36,489 bases of DNA from JADKAC01 sp964492065 (lineage in GTDB: Bacteria > Bacteroidota > Bacteroidia > Chitinophagales > BACL12), in contig CAZBHH010000025.1 of NCBI GenBank assembly GCA_964492065.1, positions 1 through 36,489 of the forward strand, given 5' to 3'. How positions within the stretch are numbered: position 1 is the stretch's first letter; each line of letters begins with the position of its first letter. This document shows, in pieces, positions 1-7,037 of this stretch. The translations under genes and the position numbers were made by a program. The notes below the pieces were generated by a model. It had not been told where the DNA came from, did not search any database, and worked only from the letters and a program-made list of their open reading frames with translations.

Positions 1-4
1 CGCT

Positions 5-122
5 GATTTTCGCAGATTTATTTCTGCGTTTATCTGCGCCATCTGCGGGAAAAAAAGTCTCCCGCAGATCTCGCGGATTTTCGCAGATTCTTTTTCTGCG
101 TTTATCTGCGCCATCTGCGGGA
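5..122. repeat. Duplicated TCTGCG-rich intergenic repeat with hairpin
   Basis: Two near-identical copies lie at about 5-50 and 76-122. Both contain GATTTTCGCAGATT followed by a 30-base block ending in ATCTGCGGGA (21-50 and 93-122). The end of copy one (41-50) is the exact reverse complement of 60-69 (TCCCGCAGAT), giving a 10-bp stem with a 9-nt loop. Short TCTGCG-type repeats of this kind are common between genes in Bacteroidota. Here it lies just past the 3' end of the minus-strand gene that follows, so it could act as a terminator or mRNA-end structure. That role is inference. The repeat probably extends left of the window. Confidence 0.75.
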
Positions 123-128
123 TATTTT

Positions 129-623
129 TTACGACATAACCGCAATCATGGTGATAAAATAATTGATACAGTGCACAATCGTCAGCAGGAGCAATGCATT
201 ATTATCCAGGCTGTCAAATTTCGAAGTTGTTTCGATATGGTAATCGAAGTTTAATTTGCCCCATTTAAAACTCGATTCGGCCACCAGGAGTTCTTCCTTA
301 TCCACGTTGAATAAAACGTATTTATTGCTAAACAGTCCTTTCAAGGTTAACATGTAATCTTCTTCCTCATTATTAAACGATGTTTTAATAATGATGCCCT
401 TCCAACCCATTTTAAATTCTAACAGTTTGTCGTTGCCATCCAGCAGTTCGATTTTCGAATCCCAAAAACCCTTTGGCTCGAGTTTATACTTTTTTCCATT
501 CGCAAGTTGTATTTCTGCGCTGAACGCATACCATTTTTCATAGGAGAGTTCCCCGATGTTTTGTCCATTGAGAGTCAGCTTAAAGTTTTTTGAATTTGTT
601 GAATTTGCATTATACAGTCCCAT
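129..623 (-). CDS. Hypothetical protein, beta-rich with C-terminal hydrophobic segment
   Basis: A 164-residue protein starting at an ATG (621-623). I do not recognise the family. Residues 12-125 are dominated by alternating hydrophobic/polar stretches with many Lys, Gly and aromatic residues, as expected of a beta-barrel or sandwich. A Tubby/LURP-like fold is possible but unproven. The last 25 residues (from about DNNALLLL onward) are strongly hydrophobic and could be a membrane anchor. There is no signal peptide, so the bulk would be cytosolic if the tail is a membrane helix. It is separated by 92 bp from the PLP-enzyme gene upstream on the same strand and may be co-transcribed with it. Codon use is ordinary, so the gene looks real. 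Confidence 0.7.
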   Translation of the reverse strand: MGLYNANSTNSKNFKLTLNGQNIGELSYEKWYAFSAEIQLANGKKYKLEPKGFWDSKIELLDGNDKLLEFKMGWKGIIIKTSFNNEEEDYMLTLKGLFSNKYVLFNVDKEELLVAESSFKWGKLNFDYHIETTSKFDSLDNNALLLLTIVHCINYFITMIAVMS

Positions 624-715
624 AACATTTTTTTAATTGTTAATCATATTTATCCGGTAATGTGCAATATTCCGGCACATAGCCAAAGGCCGGGTGCCGC
701 AATGTTCGGGGAATG

Positions 716-1966
716 TCATTCCACTTTGTCCAAAGCCTGGCTGATGTCCCAGATGATATCCTCGTAATTTTCAACGCCGACTGAAATGCGCACTAATTTT
801 TCAGTAATGCTGTGTTTAGACTTATTCGCCGGAGACACATCCGCATGTGTCATTGTCGCAGGATGTTCGGCCAGCGACTCGGTACTGCCTAACGAAACGG
901 CCAGTTTAATGAGTTGCAGGTTATCCAAAAAAGTAAAAGCTTCTTTCTCGCCGCCTTTGATATCGAAACTCAGCATAGCGCCATTGCTCTTGTATTGTTT
1001 TTCCAAAATTTTGTATTGGGGATCCTCCACGCCGATTAATCCGGGGTAATACACTTTCTCCACTTTGGGATGCGCATTTAACCATTTTGCGACGTGTTCG
1101 GCATTAGATGCCTGCAACATCATTCGCGGTTTAAGTGTTTCTAAACTGCGCATCAACAGCCAGCAGGTCCAGGGGTCAATGACGTTTCCAAAAAAAGTGC
1201 GCAGGGCTTTAATGCGCTGAATCAGTTCCGCACTGCCCAAAACGGCGCCTGCGATAACGTCGCTGTGGCCGCCGATATATTTTGTAGCGCTGTACAACAC
1301 CAGGTCGGCGCCGTGTTCCAAAGGATGACACCACAACGGGCCCATATACGTATTGTCAACGGCTACAAACACTTTTTTATCCGCCGTAGATAATTCACCG
1401 GCAATAGCGCTGCACATTTCCAAATCGATCAACGTATTGGTGGGATTGGCGGGTGTTTCAACATAAATGAGCGATGGAATTTTACCGGTGGAGGCTATTA
1501 ATTCCAAAATGCGCTCTTTGCTGTCGAACGAATCAAAACTCAAATACTCCACACCCCAAACCGGCAGTACGTGATGGATAAAATGATCTGTTCCGCCGTA
1601 CAGCGGCGAACTGAACAAAACCAGGTCGCCGGGTTTGAGCAGTTCCATCATGGTGGTGGTGATGGCGCCCATGCCGCTGGAAAAAACGGCGCAGGCCTCC
1701 GACTTATCCCAGAGTGTCAGCCGTTGTTCCAGGATTTCCATATCGGGGTTGTTCAGCCTGCTGTAAATCAGCCCGGACTCCTCTCCCGGCGTGGCCTCCC
1801 GCAGCCCGTAGGCCAATTCAAAAAACGCTTTCCCATCGGCAGCTTTTTTGAATACGAAAGTGGAAGTTTGAAAAATCGGGCATTTAACAGCCCCTTCACT
1901 CAGTTCGGGTTTGTAACCGTAACTCATCATCAGCGATTCGGGCTGCATCCATTTTTTATCCGACAT
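716..1966 (-). CDS. Cys/Met-metabolism PLP enzyme (cystathionine gamma-synthase / methionine gamma-lyase family)
   Basis: A 416-residue fold-type I PLP enzyme of the Cys_Met_Meta_PP family. Hallmarks are the phosphate-binding SSGMGAI loop near residue 95, the cofactor-pairing Asp in VDNTYMGP, and SATKYIGGHSD, whose Lys (about residue 229) should form the Schiff base with PLP. The C-terminal SLGSTESLAEHPA stretch is the usual substrate-carboxylate region. Members catalyse gamma-replacement or gamma/beta-elimination on homoserine esters, cystathionine or methionine. Sequence alone does not choose between synthase and lyase. The longer N-terminus and the AYGLREATPGEESG segment resemble the long form often named cystathionine gamma-synthase family protein. 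The ATG start at 1964-1966 lies 19 nt after a TAnnTTTG box. It is divergent from acetyl-CoA synthetase. The enzyme should be cytosolic and is intact. Confidence 0.9.
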   Translation of the reverse strand: MSDKKWMQPESLMMSYGYKPELSEGAVKCPIFQTSTFVFKKAADGKAFFELAYGLREATPGEESGLIYSRLNNPDMEILEQRLTLWDKSEACAVFSSGMGAITTTMMELLKPGDLVLFSSPLYGGTDHFIHHVLPVWGVEYLSFDSFDSKERILELIASTGKIPSLIYVETPANPTNTLIDLEMCSAIAGELSTADKKVFVAVDNTYMGPLWCHPLEHGADLVLYSATKYIGGHSDVIAGAVLGSAELIQRIKALRTFFGNVIDPWTCWLLMRSLETLKPRMMLQASNAEHVAKWLNAHPKVEKVYYPGLIGVEDPQYKILEKQYKSNGAMLSFDIKGGEKEAFTFLDNLQLIKLAVSLGSTESLAEHPATMTHADVSPANKSKHSITEKLVRISVGVENYEDIIWDISQALDKVE

Positions 1967-1985
1967 GTTATTTTTTTTTGTTCTG

Positions 1986-1993
1986 CAAAGATA
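1986..1993 (-). promoter_or_regulatory. Bacteroidota -7 box upstream of the PLP-enzyme gene
   Basis: Read on the minus strand the bases are TATCTTTG, an exact match to the TAnnTTTG -7 consensus of Bacteroidota. The box ends 19 nt before the ATG at 1966. No well-spaced -33 TTG is present: the nearest, on the minus strand at 2008-2010, has a spacer of only 14 nt. Confidence 0.5.
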
Positions 1994-2081
1994 ATTTCGG
2001 CCGGCGGCAATTAGGATGATTTTTGTTTTTTACAATTTTTATTGCGCAAATAATTACATTAGCAATTCATTGAAATAAAAA

Positions 2082-3998
2082 ATGATGTATCCGTACCAGA
2101 TTAAATCAATGGAAGCATACGCAAGTGCGTATTCGAAAAGCGTAAATAACCCGGAGGAATTCTGGAGTGCAATTGCCGAAAACTTTGTATGGCGCAAAAA
2201 ATGGGATCGGGTGCTCGAATGGAATTTTACGGAACCGAAGGTGGAATTTTTTATCGGCGGAAAATTGAATATCACCGAGAATTGTATCGACAGGCATTTA
2301 TCCGATTTGGGAAACCAACCGGCAATAATTTGGGAGCCCAACGATCCGGACGAGCATCACCGCATATTGACCTATAACGAATTGTCGAGAAAAGTAAACC
2401 AGTTTGCATGGGTATTAAAAAATAACGGTGTGCAAAAAGGCGATGTGGTGTGTATTTATATGGGGATGATTCCCGAATTGGCAATAGCCATGCTGGCATG
2501 TGCCCGCATTGGCGCCATCCATTCGGTAATCTTTGGCGGATTCAGCGCCAGGAGTATCGCCGACAGAATCCAGGATGCCGATGCGCAGTTTGTTATTACT
2601 TGCGACGGTGCATTTCGCGGCGCTAAAGAAATTCCACTCAAAGGAATTATTGACGATGCGCTACAGATGTGCGAGAATGTGAAGCGAGTGATTGTACTGA
2701 CACGCACCCATACCCCCGTAAGCATGTTGAAAGGGCGGGATGTGTGGTGGATGGACGAGGTGCATAAAACGGAAACCCTTAACATGCGGGAAATGATAGC
2801 TGAGGAAATGGATGCCGAAGACCCGCTGTTTATTTTATACACTTCTGGCAGTACCGGGAAACCGAAAGGCGTGGTTCACAGTTCGGCGGGGTACATGGTG
2901 TACACCAATTACACATTCGTAAACGTATTTCAATACGAGCCCGGCGATATCTATTTCTGCACTGCCGATATCGGGTGGATAACGGGGCATAGTTATATCG
3001 TGTACGGACCATTGAGCGCCGGCGCTACCACCCTTATGTTTGAAGGTATCCCGACATATCCCGACCCGGGCAGGTTCTGGGATATCGTTGATAAATACGG
3101 CGTGCATATTTTATATACGGCGCCAACGGCAATTCGCAGTTTGATGCATCACGGACTCGCATTTCTGAAAAATAAAAATCTCAATTCGCTCAAAGTATTG
3201 GGAACGGTGGGCGAGCCCATTAATGAAGAGGCGTGGAAATGGTATTACGAACATATCGGCAAGAAGCGATGCCCGATTGTGGACACCTGGTGGCAGACGG
3301 AAAACGGCGGTATCCTGATTTCCAACCTCGCCGGCATCACACCTCAAAAAGCGAGTTATGCAACGCTGCCGTTGCCCGGAATTGTCCCTGTCCTGCTCGA
3401 CGACAGCGGCAATGAAATAACCGGCAATGATGTCAGCGGCAATTTGTGTATCAAATTCCCCTGGCCGTCGATACTGCGCACTACTTATGGCGACCACGAA
3501 CGCTGCCGGCAAAACTATTTTGCCACCTATCCGGGATATTATTTTACCGGTGATGGAGCGCTGCGGGATGCCAACGGGATGTACCGCATAACCGGCAGGG
3601 TGGATGACGTGCTGAACGTCAGCGGCCACCGCATTGGAACGGCGGAAGTGGAGAATGCTATTAATATGCATACCGGTGTCGTAGAGAGCGCCGTCGTCGG
3701 GTTTCCGCACGATATTAAAGGGCAGGGTATTTACGCCTACGTGGTGTACAACGGCACACATGAAAATGAAGATCTCACCCGCCGCGATATCCTGGAAACC
3801 GTTACCCGCATCATCGGCGCACTGGCAAAACCAGATAAAATTCAGTTTGTTAACGGCTTACCGAAAACTCGCAGCGGAAAAATCATGCGCCGCATACTGC
3901 GCAAAATTGCCGAAGGCGAGTTGAGCCAGTTGGGAGACACCTCCGCACTGCTGGACCCGCAGGTGGTGGAAGAAATAAAAACCGACAGGATTCAATAG
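2082..3998 (+). CDS. acsA: Acetyl-CoA synthetase (AMP-forming)
   Basis: A 638-residue ANL-superfamily enzyme, close to the usual 640-650 residues. It converts acetate, ATP and CoA to acetyl-CoA, AMP and PPi in the cytosol. Visible motifs are the A3 P-loop YTSGSTGKPKG (about residues 250-262), the DTWWQTENGG A5 motif typical of acetate-specific members, YYFTGDGA with the ribose-binding Asp, and the C-terminal RSGKIMRRIL. In that last motif Lys600 corresponds to the catalytic lysine that is reversibly acetylated in characterised Acs enzymes. Two adjacent ATG codons at 2082 and 2085 are both possible starts. It is a single-gene unit, divergent from the PLP enzyme and 177 bp ahead of guaB, which has its own promoter. 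It would feed acetate into central metabolism. Confidence 0.96.
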   Translation: MMYPYQIKSMEAYASAYSKSVNNPEEFWSAIAENFVWRKKWDRVLEWNFTEPKVEFFIGGKLNITENCIDRHLSDLGNQPAIIWEPNDPDEHHRILTYNELSRKVNQFAWVLKNNGVQKGDVVCIYMGMIPELAIAMLACARIGAIHSVIFGGFSARSIADRIQDADAQFVITCDGAFRGAKEIPLKGIIDDALQMCENVKRVIVLTRTHTPVSMLKGRDVWWMDEVHKTETLNMREMIAEEMDAEDPLFILYTSGSTGKPKGVVHSSAGYMVYTNYTFVNVFQYEPGDIYFCTADIGWITGHSYIVYGPLSAGATTLMFEGIPTYPDPGRFWDIVDKYGVHILYTAPTAIRSLMHHGLAFLKNKNLNSLKVLGTVGEPINEEAWKWYYEHIGKKRCPIVDTWWQTENGGILISNLAGITPQKASYATLPLPGIVPVLLDDSGNEITGNDVSGNLCIKFPWPSILRTTYGDHERCRQNYFATYPGYYFTGDGALRDANGMYRITGRVDDVLNVSGHRIGTAEVENAINMHTGVVESAVVGFPHDIKGQGIYAYVVYNGTHENEDLTRRDILETVTRIIGALAKPDKIQFVNGLPKTRSGKIMRRILRKIAEGELSQLGDTSALLDPQVVEEIKTDRIQ

Positions 3999-4063
3999 TT
4001 GTCGCCACTGCGCTATGCGTTGTCCGACAAGATGCGCTACCGGTGAATAACTCCGGTGAATGT

Positions 4064-4078
4064 CAACGCATGGCGTTG
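4064..4078 (+). terminator. Perfect short hairpin between acsA and guaB
   Basis: CAACGC-ATG-GCGTTG forms a perfect 6-bp stem with a 3-nt loop, about 65 nt after the acsA stop. There is no T-tract behind it, so it is not a classic intrinsic terminator. It may cap or attenuate acsA transcripts. Just upstream is a short direct repeat, CCGGTGAAT, at about 4040 and 4053. Confidence 0.3.
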
Positions 4079-4140
4079 CATTATGACAGGTGTAAGTACC
4101 GGCAATTTCCGTTTTGCTGCGCACAGTTTTTATTGCCGTG

Positions 4141-4172
4141 TTGACATAACTCAAAATTCTCCCCTATTTTTG
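4141..4172 (+). promoter_or_regulatory. guaB promoter (-33 TTG, -7 TATTTTTG)
   Basis: TTG at 4141-4143 and TATTTTTG at 4165-4172 are separated by 21 nt. This fits the Bacteroidota primary-sigma promoter (TTG / TAnnTTTG). The last G of the -7 box lies only 3 nt before the ATG at 4176. With the usual 4-7 nt from box to transcription start, the mRNA would begin at or next to the start codon. Confidence 0.8.
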
Positions 4173-4175
4173 CAC

Positions 4176-5645
4176 ATGGAAAATTTCTCGAACAAGTTCA
4201 GAGGTACCAGCCTCACGTTTGACGATTTGTTGGTCATTCCCGCTTATTCCGAAGTATTGCCGCGGGAAGTGGATATCAGTACAAAACTCACCAGGACGCT
4301 GAGAATGAATGTTCCCGTTCTCTCGGCGGCAATGGATACGGTTACCGAATACCGCATGGCTATCGCTATGGCACGGGAAGGCGGCATCGGCATTATTCAT
4401 AAAAATATGAGTATAGCAGCTCAGGCAGAGCAGGTGCGACGGGTAAAACGTGCCGACAGCGGCATGATCATGGACCCGATTATTTTAAATCAGAATGCAC
4501 TGATTGGCGAAGCATTGCAACTGATGCGTGAAAACCGCATCGGAGGCATTCCGGTAGTGGACGATACGGGCAGGTTAGCGGGAATTCTCACCAACCGCGA
4601 TCTGCGCTTCGAAAATAACCTCAGCAGGCCGGTGGCAGAGGTAATGACAAAGGAAAGACTCATCACCGCTCCCGAAGGGACGACCTTGCAGCAGGCGGAA
4701 GAAATTCTCAAACATCACCGCATCGAAAAATTGCCGGTAGTGGATGCAAATTTTACGCTGAAGGGATTAATTACATACCGCGACATCATGAAACTGCAGA
4801 GCCATCCGCGAGCCTGCAAGGATAGTTTCGGGCGCTTACTCGCCGGCGCTGCCGTCGGCGTTACAGCGGATACGCTGGAGCGCATCGAAGCGCTGAAAAA
4901 TGTGAGTGTGGACCTGGTAATTATCGACACGGCGCACGGCCACAGCAAGGGCGTAATCGACATGGTCAGGCTGGTGAAGAAGACTTTCCCCGACTTGCAG
5001 ATAGTGGCGGGAAATATTGCCACGGGAGAAGGCGCAAAAGCTCTGGTGGATGCCGGAGCAGACGGCGTGAAAGCAGGTGTCGGCCCGGGTTCTATCTGTA
5101 CTACGAGAGTAGTTGCAGGTGTGGGTGTCGCCCAGATTTCGGCAATTTATGAAGCGGCAAAGGCCATCGAAGGCAGCGGTGTTCCAATTATCGGCGACGG
5201 CGGCATACGCTATACGGGCGATATCGTGAAGGCAATCGTAGCGGGCGCCGATTCGGTAATGGCGGGCAGCCTGCTGGCGGGTACGGAAGAGAGCCCGGGC
5301 GAAACGATTATCTACGAGGGCAGAAAGTTTAAGAGCTACCGCGGCATGGGATCGGTAGAAGCTATGGAACAGGGAAGTAAAGACAGGTATTTCCAGGATG
5401 TGGAAGACGACATAAAAAAATTAGTACCCGAAGGCATCGTCGGCCGTGTGCCGTTTAAAGGAACGGTAGAGGAGGTGATGGTGCAATACATCGGCGGCCT
5501 GCGTGCCGGTATGGGATATGCCGGTGCAAAAAATATCGAGGCGCTGAAACGGGCACAGTTTGTTCAGATCACTTCCAGCGGTATCCGGGAAAGCCACCCG
5601 CACGATGTGGTGATCACCAAAGAAGCACCCAACTATTCCAGGTAA
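4176..5645 (+). CDS. guaB: Inosine-5'-monophosphate dehydrogenase
   Basis: Oxidises IMP to XMP with NAD+, the first committed step of GMP synthesis, in the cytosol. From the ATG at 4176 it is 489 residues, the family's normal length, beginning MENFSNKFRG. An in-frame ATG at 4056 would add 40 unrelated residues and lies upstream of the promoter, so I reject it. The order is an N-terminal barrel start (TFDDLLVIPAYS), a tandem CBS (Bateman) pair at about residues 95-205 (RIGGIPVVDD, HRIEKLPVVD), then the rest of the TIM barrel. The catalytic loop GPGSICTTR has Cys308. IGDGGIRYTGD and the MGSVEAM flap follow. The C-terminus reads SGIRESHPHDV. It is convergent with the GH13 gene that follows, with 48 bp between stops. 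The gene looks intact. Confidence 0.97.
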   Translation: MENFSNKFRGTSLTFDDLLVIPAYSEVLPREVDISTKLTRTLRMNVPVLSAAMDTVTEYRMAIAMAREGGIGIIHKNMSIAAQAEQVRRVKRADSGMIMDPIILNQNALIGEALQLMRENRIGGIPVVDDTGRLAGILTNRDLRFENNLSRPVAEVMTKERLITAPEGTTLQQAEEILKHHRIEKLPVVDANFTLKGLITYRDIMKLQSHPRACKDSFGRLLAGAAVGVTADTLERIEALKNVSVDLVIIDTAHGHSKGVIDMVRLVKKTFPDLQIVAGNIATGEGAKALVDAGADGVKAGVGPGSICTTRVVAGVGVAQISAIYEAAKAIEGSGVPIIGDGGIRYTGDIVKAIVAGADSVMAGSLLAGTEESPGETIIYEGRKFKSYRGMGSVEAMEQGSKDRYFQDVEDDIKKLVPEGIVGRVPFKGTVEEVMVQYIGGLRAGMGYAGAKNIEALKRAQFVQITSSGIRESHPHDVVITKEAPNYSR

Positions 5646-5693
5646 GCGGCGATTGAGCGGCGGTAAAAACAACCGGCGGAGTTGCATTGCCTG

Positions 5694-7037
5694 TTAATGC
5701 ACCAGAATCCGGTACTCAAACGGAGCTAAACTGAATTCAGCATTTGTTTTGAGTTTGATGCTCGTGCCGCCGTTGAAGATATCTTTGTACTTCCCTTTTA
5801 AAATATCGTTTTTCAATGCAATAGCCCTGCCTTCCGCCGAGCAATTGACGACTACCAGCACTTTGTTTTTTCCCTTTTGTCGTGCAAATACATAAATTTC
5901 ATTATCCGTATTGATCACATCGAACGAGCCGCCGTAAGCGCCATTCCACAGGGCGATATTTTCGTGTTTTAATTCCAGCAAGGTCTGGTAAAAAACTGCG
6001 TAAGCGCTGCTTCCGTTGCCGAATGGGATGGTGTCTTTATCGAAGAAGCGCAACCGCTTGTCCAACCCCACTTCCTGACCGCTGTACACCAGGGGCATTC
6101 CCGGAATGGTAGCCGCCAGGACAAACATCGCTTCTGCGCCTTTGCCCATGCGTTCAAATTCGGTTCCCTGCCAGGAGTTTTCATCGTGGTTGCTCGTAAA
6201 ATACATGCGGTAACTGTCGGCGGGATAGGCGAGCCGTTGAGCCTGAATGATGGAATCCACTTTGCTGAGCGCTATTTCGCCGCGGGCCAGTTTATTCATG
6301 GCGTGATGCACCTCCCAGGTGTAATCCATGTCGAAACCGTTCTCGTGAAATGCAGGGCCTTCGCCCTCGGCGAGAAAGAACAAATTGGGTTTTGTCGTTT
6401 CTAATTCTTCAATAGCTGTTTTCCAAAAATCGAAGGGAACCATGTAGGCGACATCGCAGCGAAATCCGTCGATATCCGCTTCGGTAATCCAAAAGCGCAT
6501 TGCTTCAATCATCGCCTTGCGCATATCGGCATTGTCGTAATTTAAATCCGCTACATCCGACCAGTCGTCCACCGGCGAAACGATCCTGCCGTCTTTACCG
6601 GAGGTGTACCAATCGGGATGCTCCGCAATCCAGGCATTATCCCAGGCGCTGTGATTTGCCACCCAGTCGAGGATAACGTGCATACCGGCCTTATGTGCAG
6701 CGCTCACCATTTTTTTGAAATCTTTCATCGTGCCGAATTCCGGGTTGACTGCCGTGTAATTCTGAATGGAGTAATAGCTGCCCAGGCTGCCCTTTCTGTT
6801 TATTGCGCCAATTGGCTGCACGGGCATTACCCAGAGAATATCCACGCCCAGAACATCCAGCCTGGGTATATGTTTTGCGAAGGCGTTGATAGTGCCTTCC
6901 GGGGTGTATTGCCTGAGATTCACTTCGTAGATATTGGCGTTTTTGCTCCACTCCGGCGGCGTTTTTAATGCAGCCGTCTGTGCGCTTATCCCGAAACACG
7001 CTGCGAGCATGCATATTAAAATACTCGTTCTTTTCAT
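5694..7037 (-). CDS. Exported alpha-amylase family protein (GH13)
   Basis: A 447-residue GH13 glycosidase acting on alpha-1,4-glucans or maltodextrins. Residues 1-19 form a signal peptide (MKRTSILICMLAACFGISAQ), so it is periplasmic or beyond. The TIM barrel carries all conserved regions: DWVANHSAW (region I), DGFRCDVAY with nucleophile Asp195, FFLAEGEG with acid/base Glu224, and TSNHDENSW with Asp285. A small C-terminal beta domain ends the protein. There is no T9SS tail and no lipobox, which suggests a periplasmic enzyme. Its ATG overlaps the TGA of the upstream GH13 gene by 4 bp (ATGA), so the two are translationally coupled. It is the last gene of the esterase-GH13-GH13 operon. Exact specificity (amylase, cyclomaltodextrinase or glucosidase) cannot be fixed from sequence alone. 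Confidence 0.92.
   Translation of the reverse strand: MKRTSILICMLAACFGISAQTAALKTPPEWSKNANIYEVNLRQYTPEGTINAFAKHIPRLDVLGVDILWVMPVQPIGAINRKGSLGSYYSIQNYTAVNPEFGTMKDFKKMVSAAHKAGMHVILDWVANHSAWDNAWIAEHPDWYTSGKDGRIVSPVDDWSDVADLNYDNADMRKAMIEAMRFWITEADIDGFRCDVAYMVPFDFWKTAIEELETTKPNLFFLAEGEGPAFHENGFDMDYTWEVHHAMNKLARGEIALSKVDSIIQAQRLAYPADSYRMYFTSNHDENSWQGTEFERMGKGAEAMFVLAATIPGMPLVYSGQEVGLDKRLRFFDKDTIPFGNGSSAYAVFYQTLLELKHENIALWNGAYGGSFDVINTDNEIYVFARQKGKNKVLVVVNCSAEGRAIALKNDILKGKYKDIFNGGTSIKLKTNAEFSLAPFEYRILVH

Noticed and set aside
1..122. CRISPR array
   Set aside because: Only two copies of an internally repetitive unit, no regular spacers, no cas genes nearby.
3111..3761. A 216-codon open frame antisense to acsA
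   Set aside because: Shadow of the strongly conserved acetyl-CoA synthetase frame; no independent coding evidence.
4056..4175. 40-codon N-terminal extension of IMP dehydrogenase
   Set aside because: It precedes the promoter, is unrelated to the family and makes the protein longer than normal.
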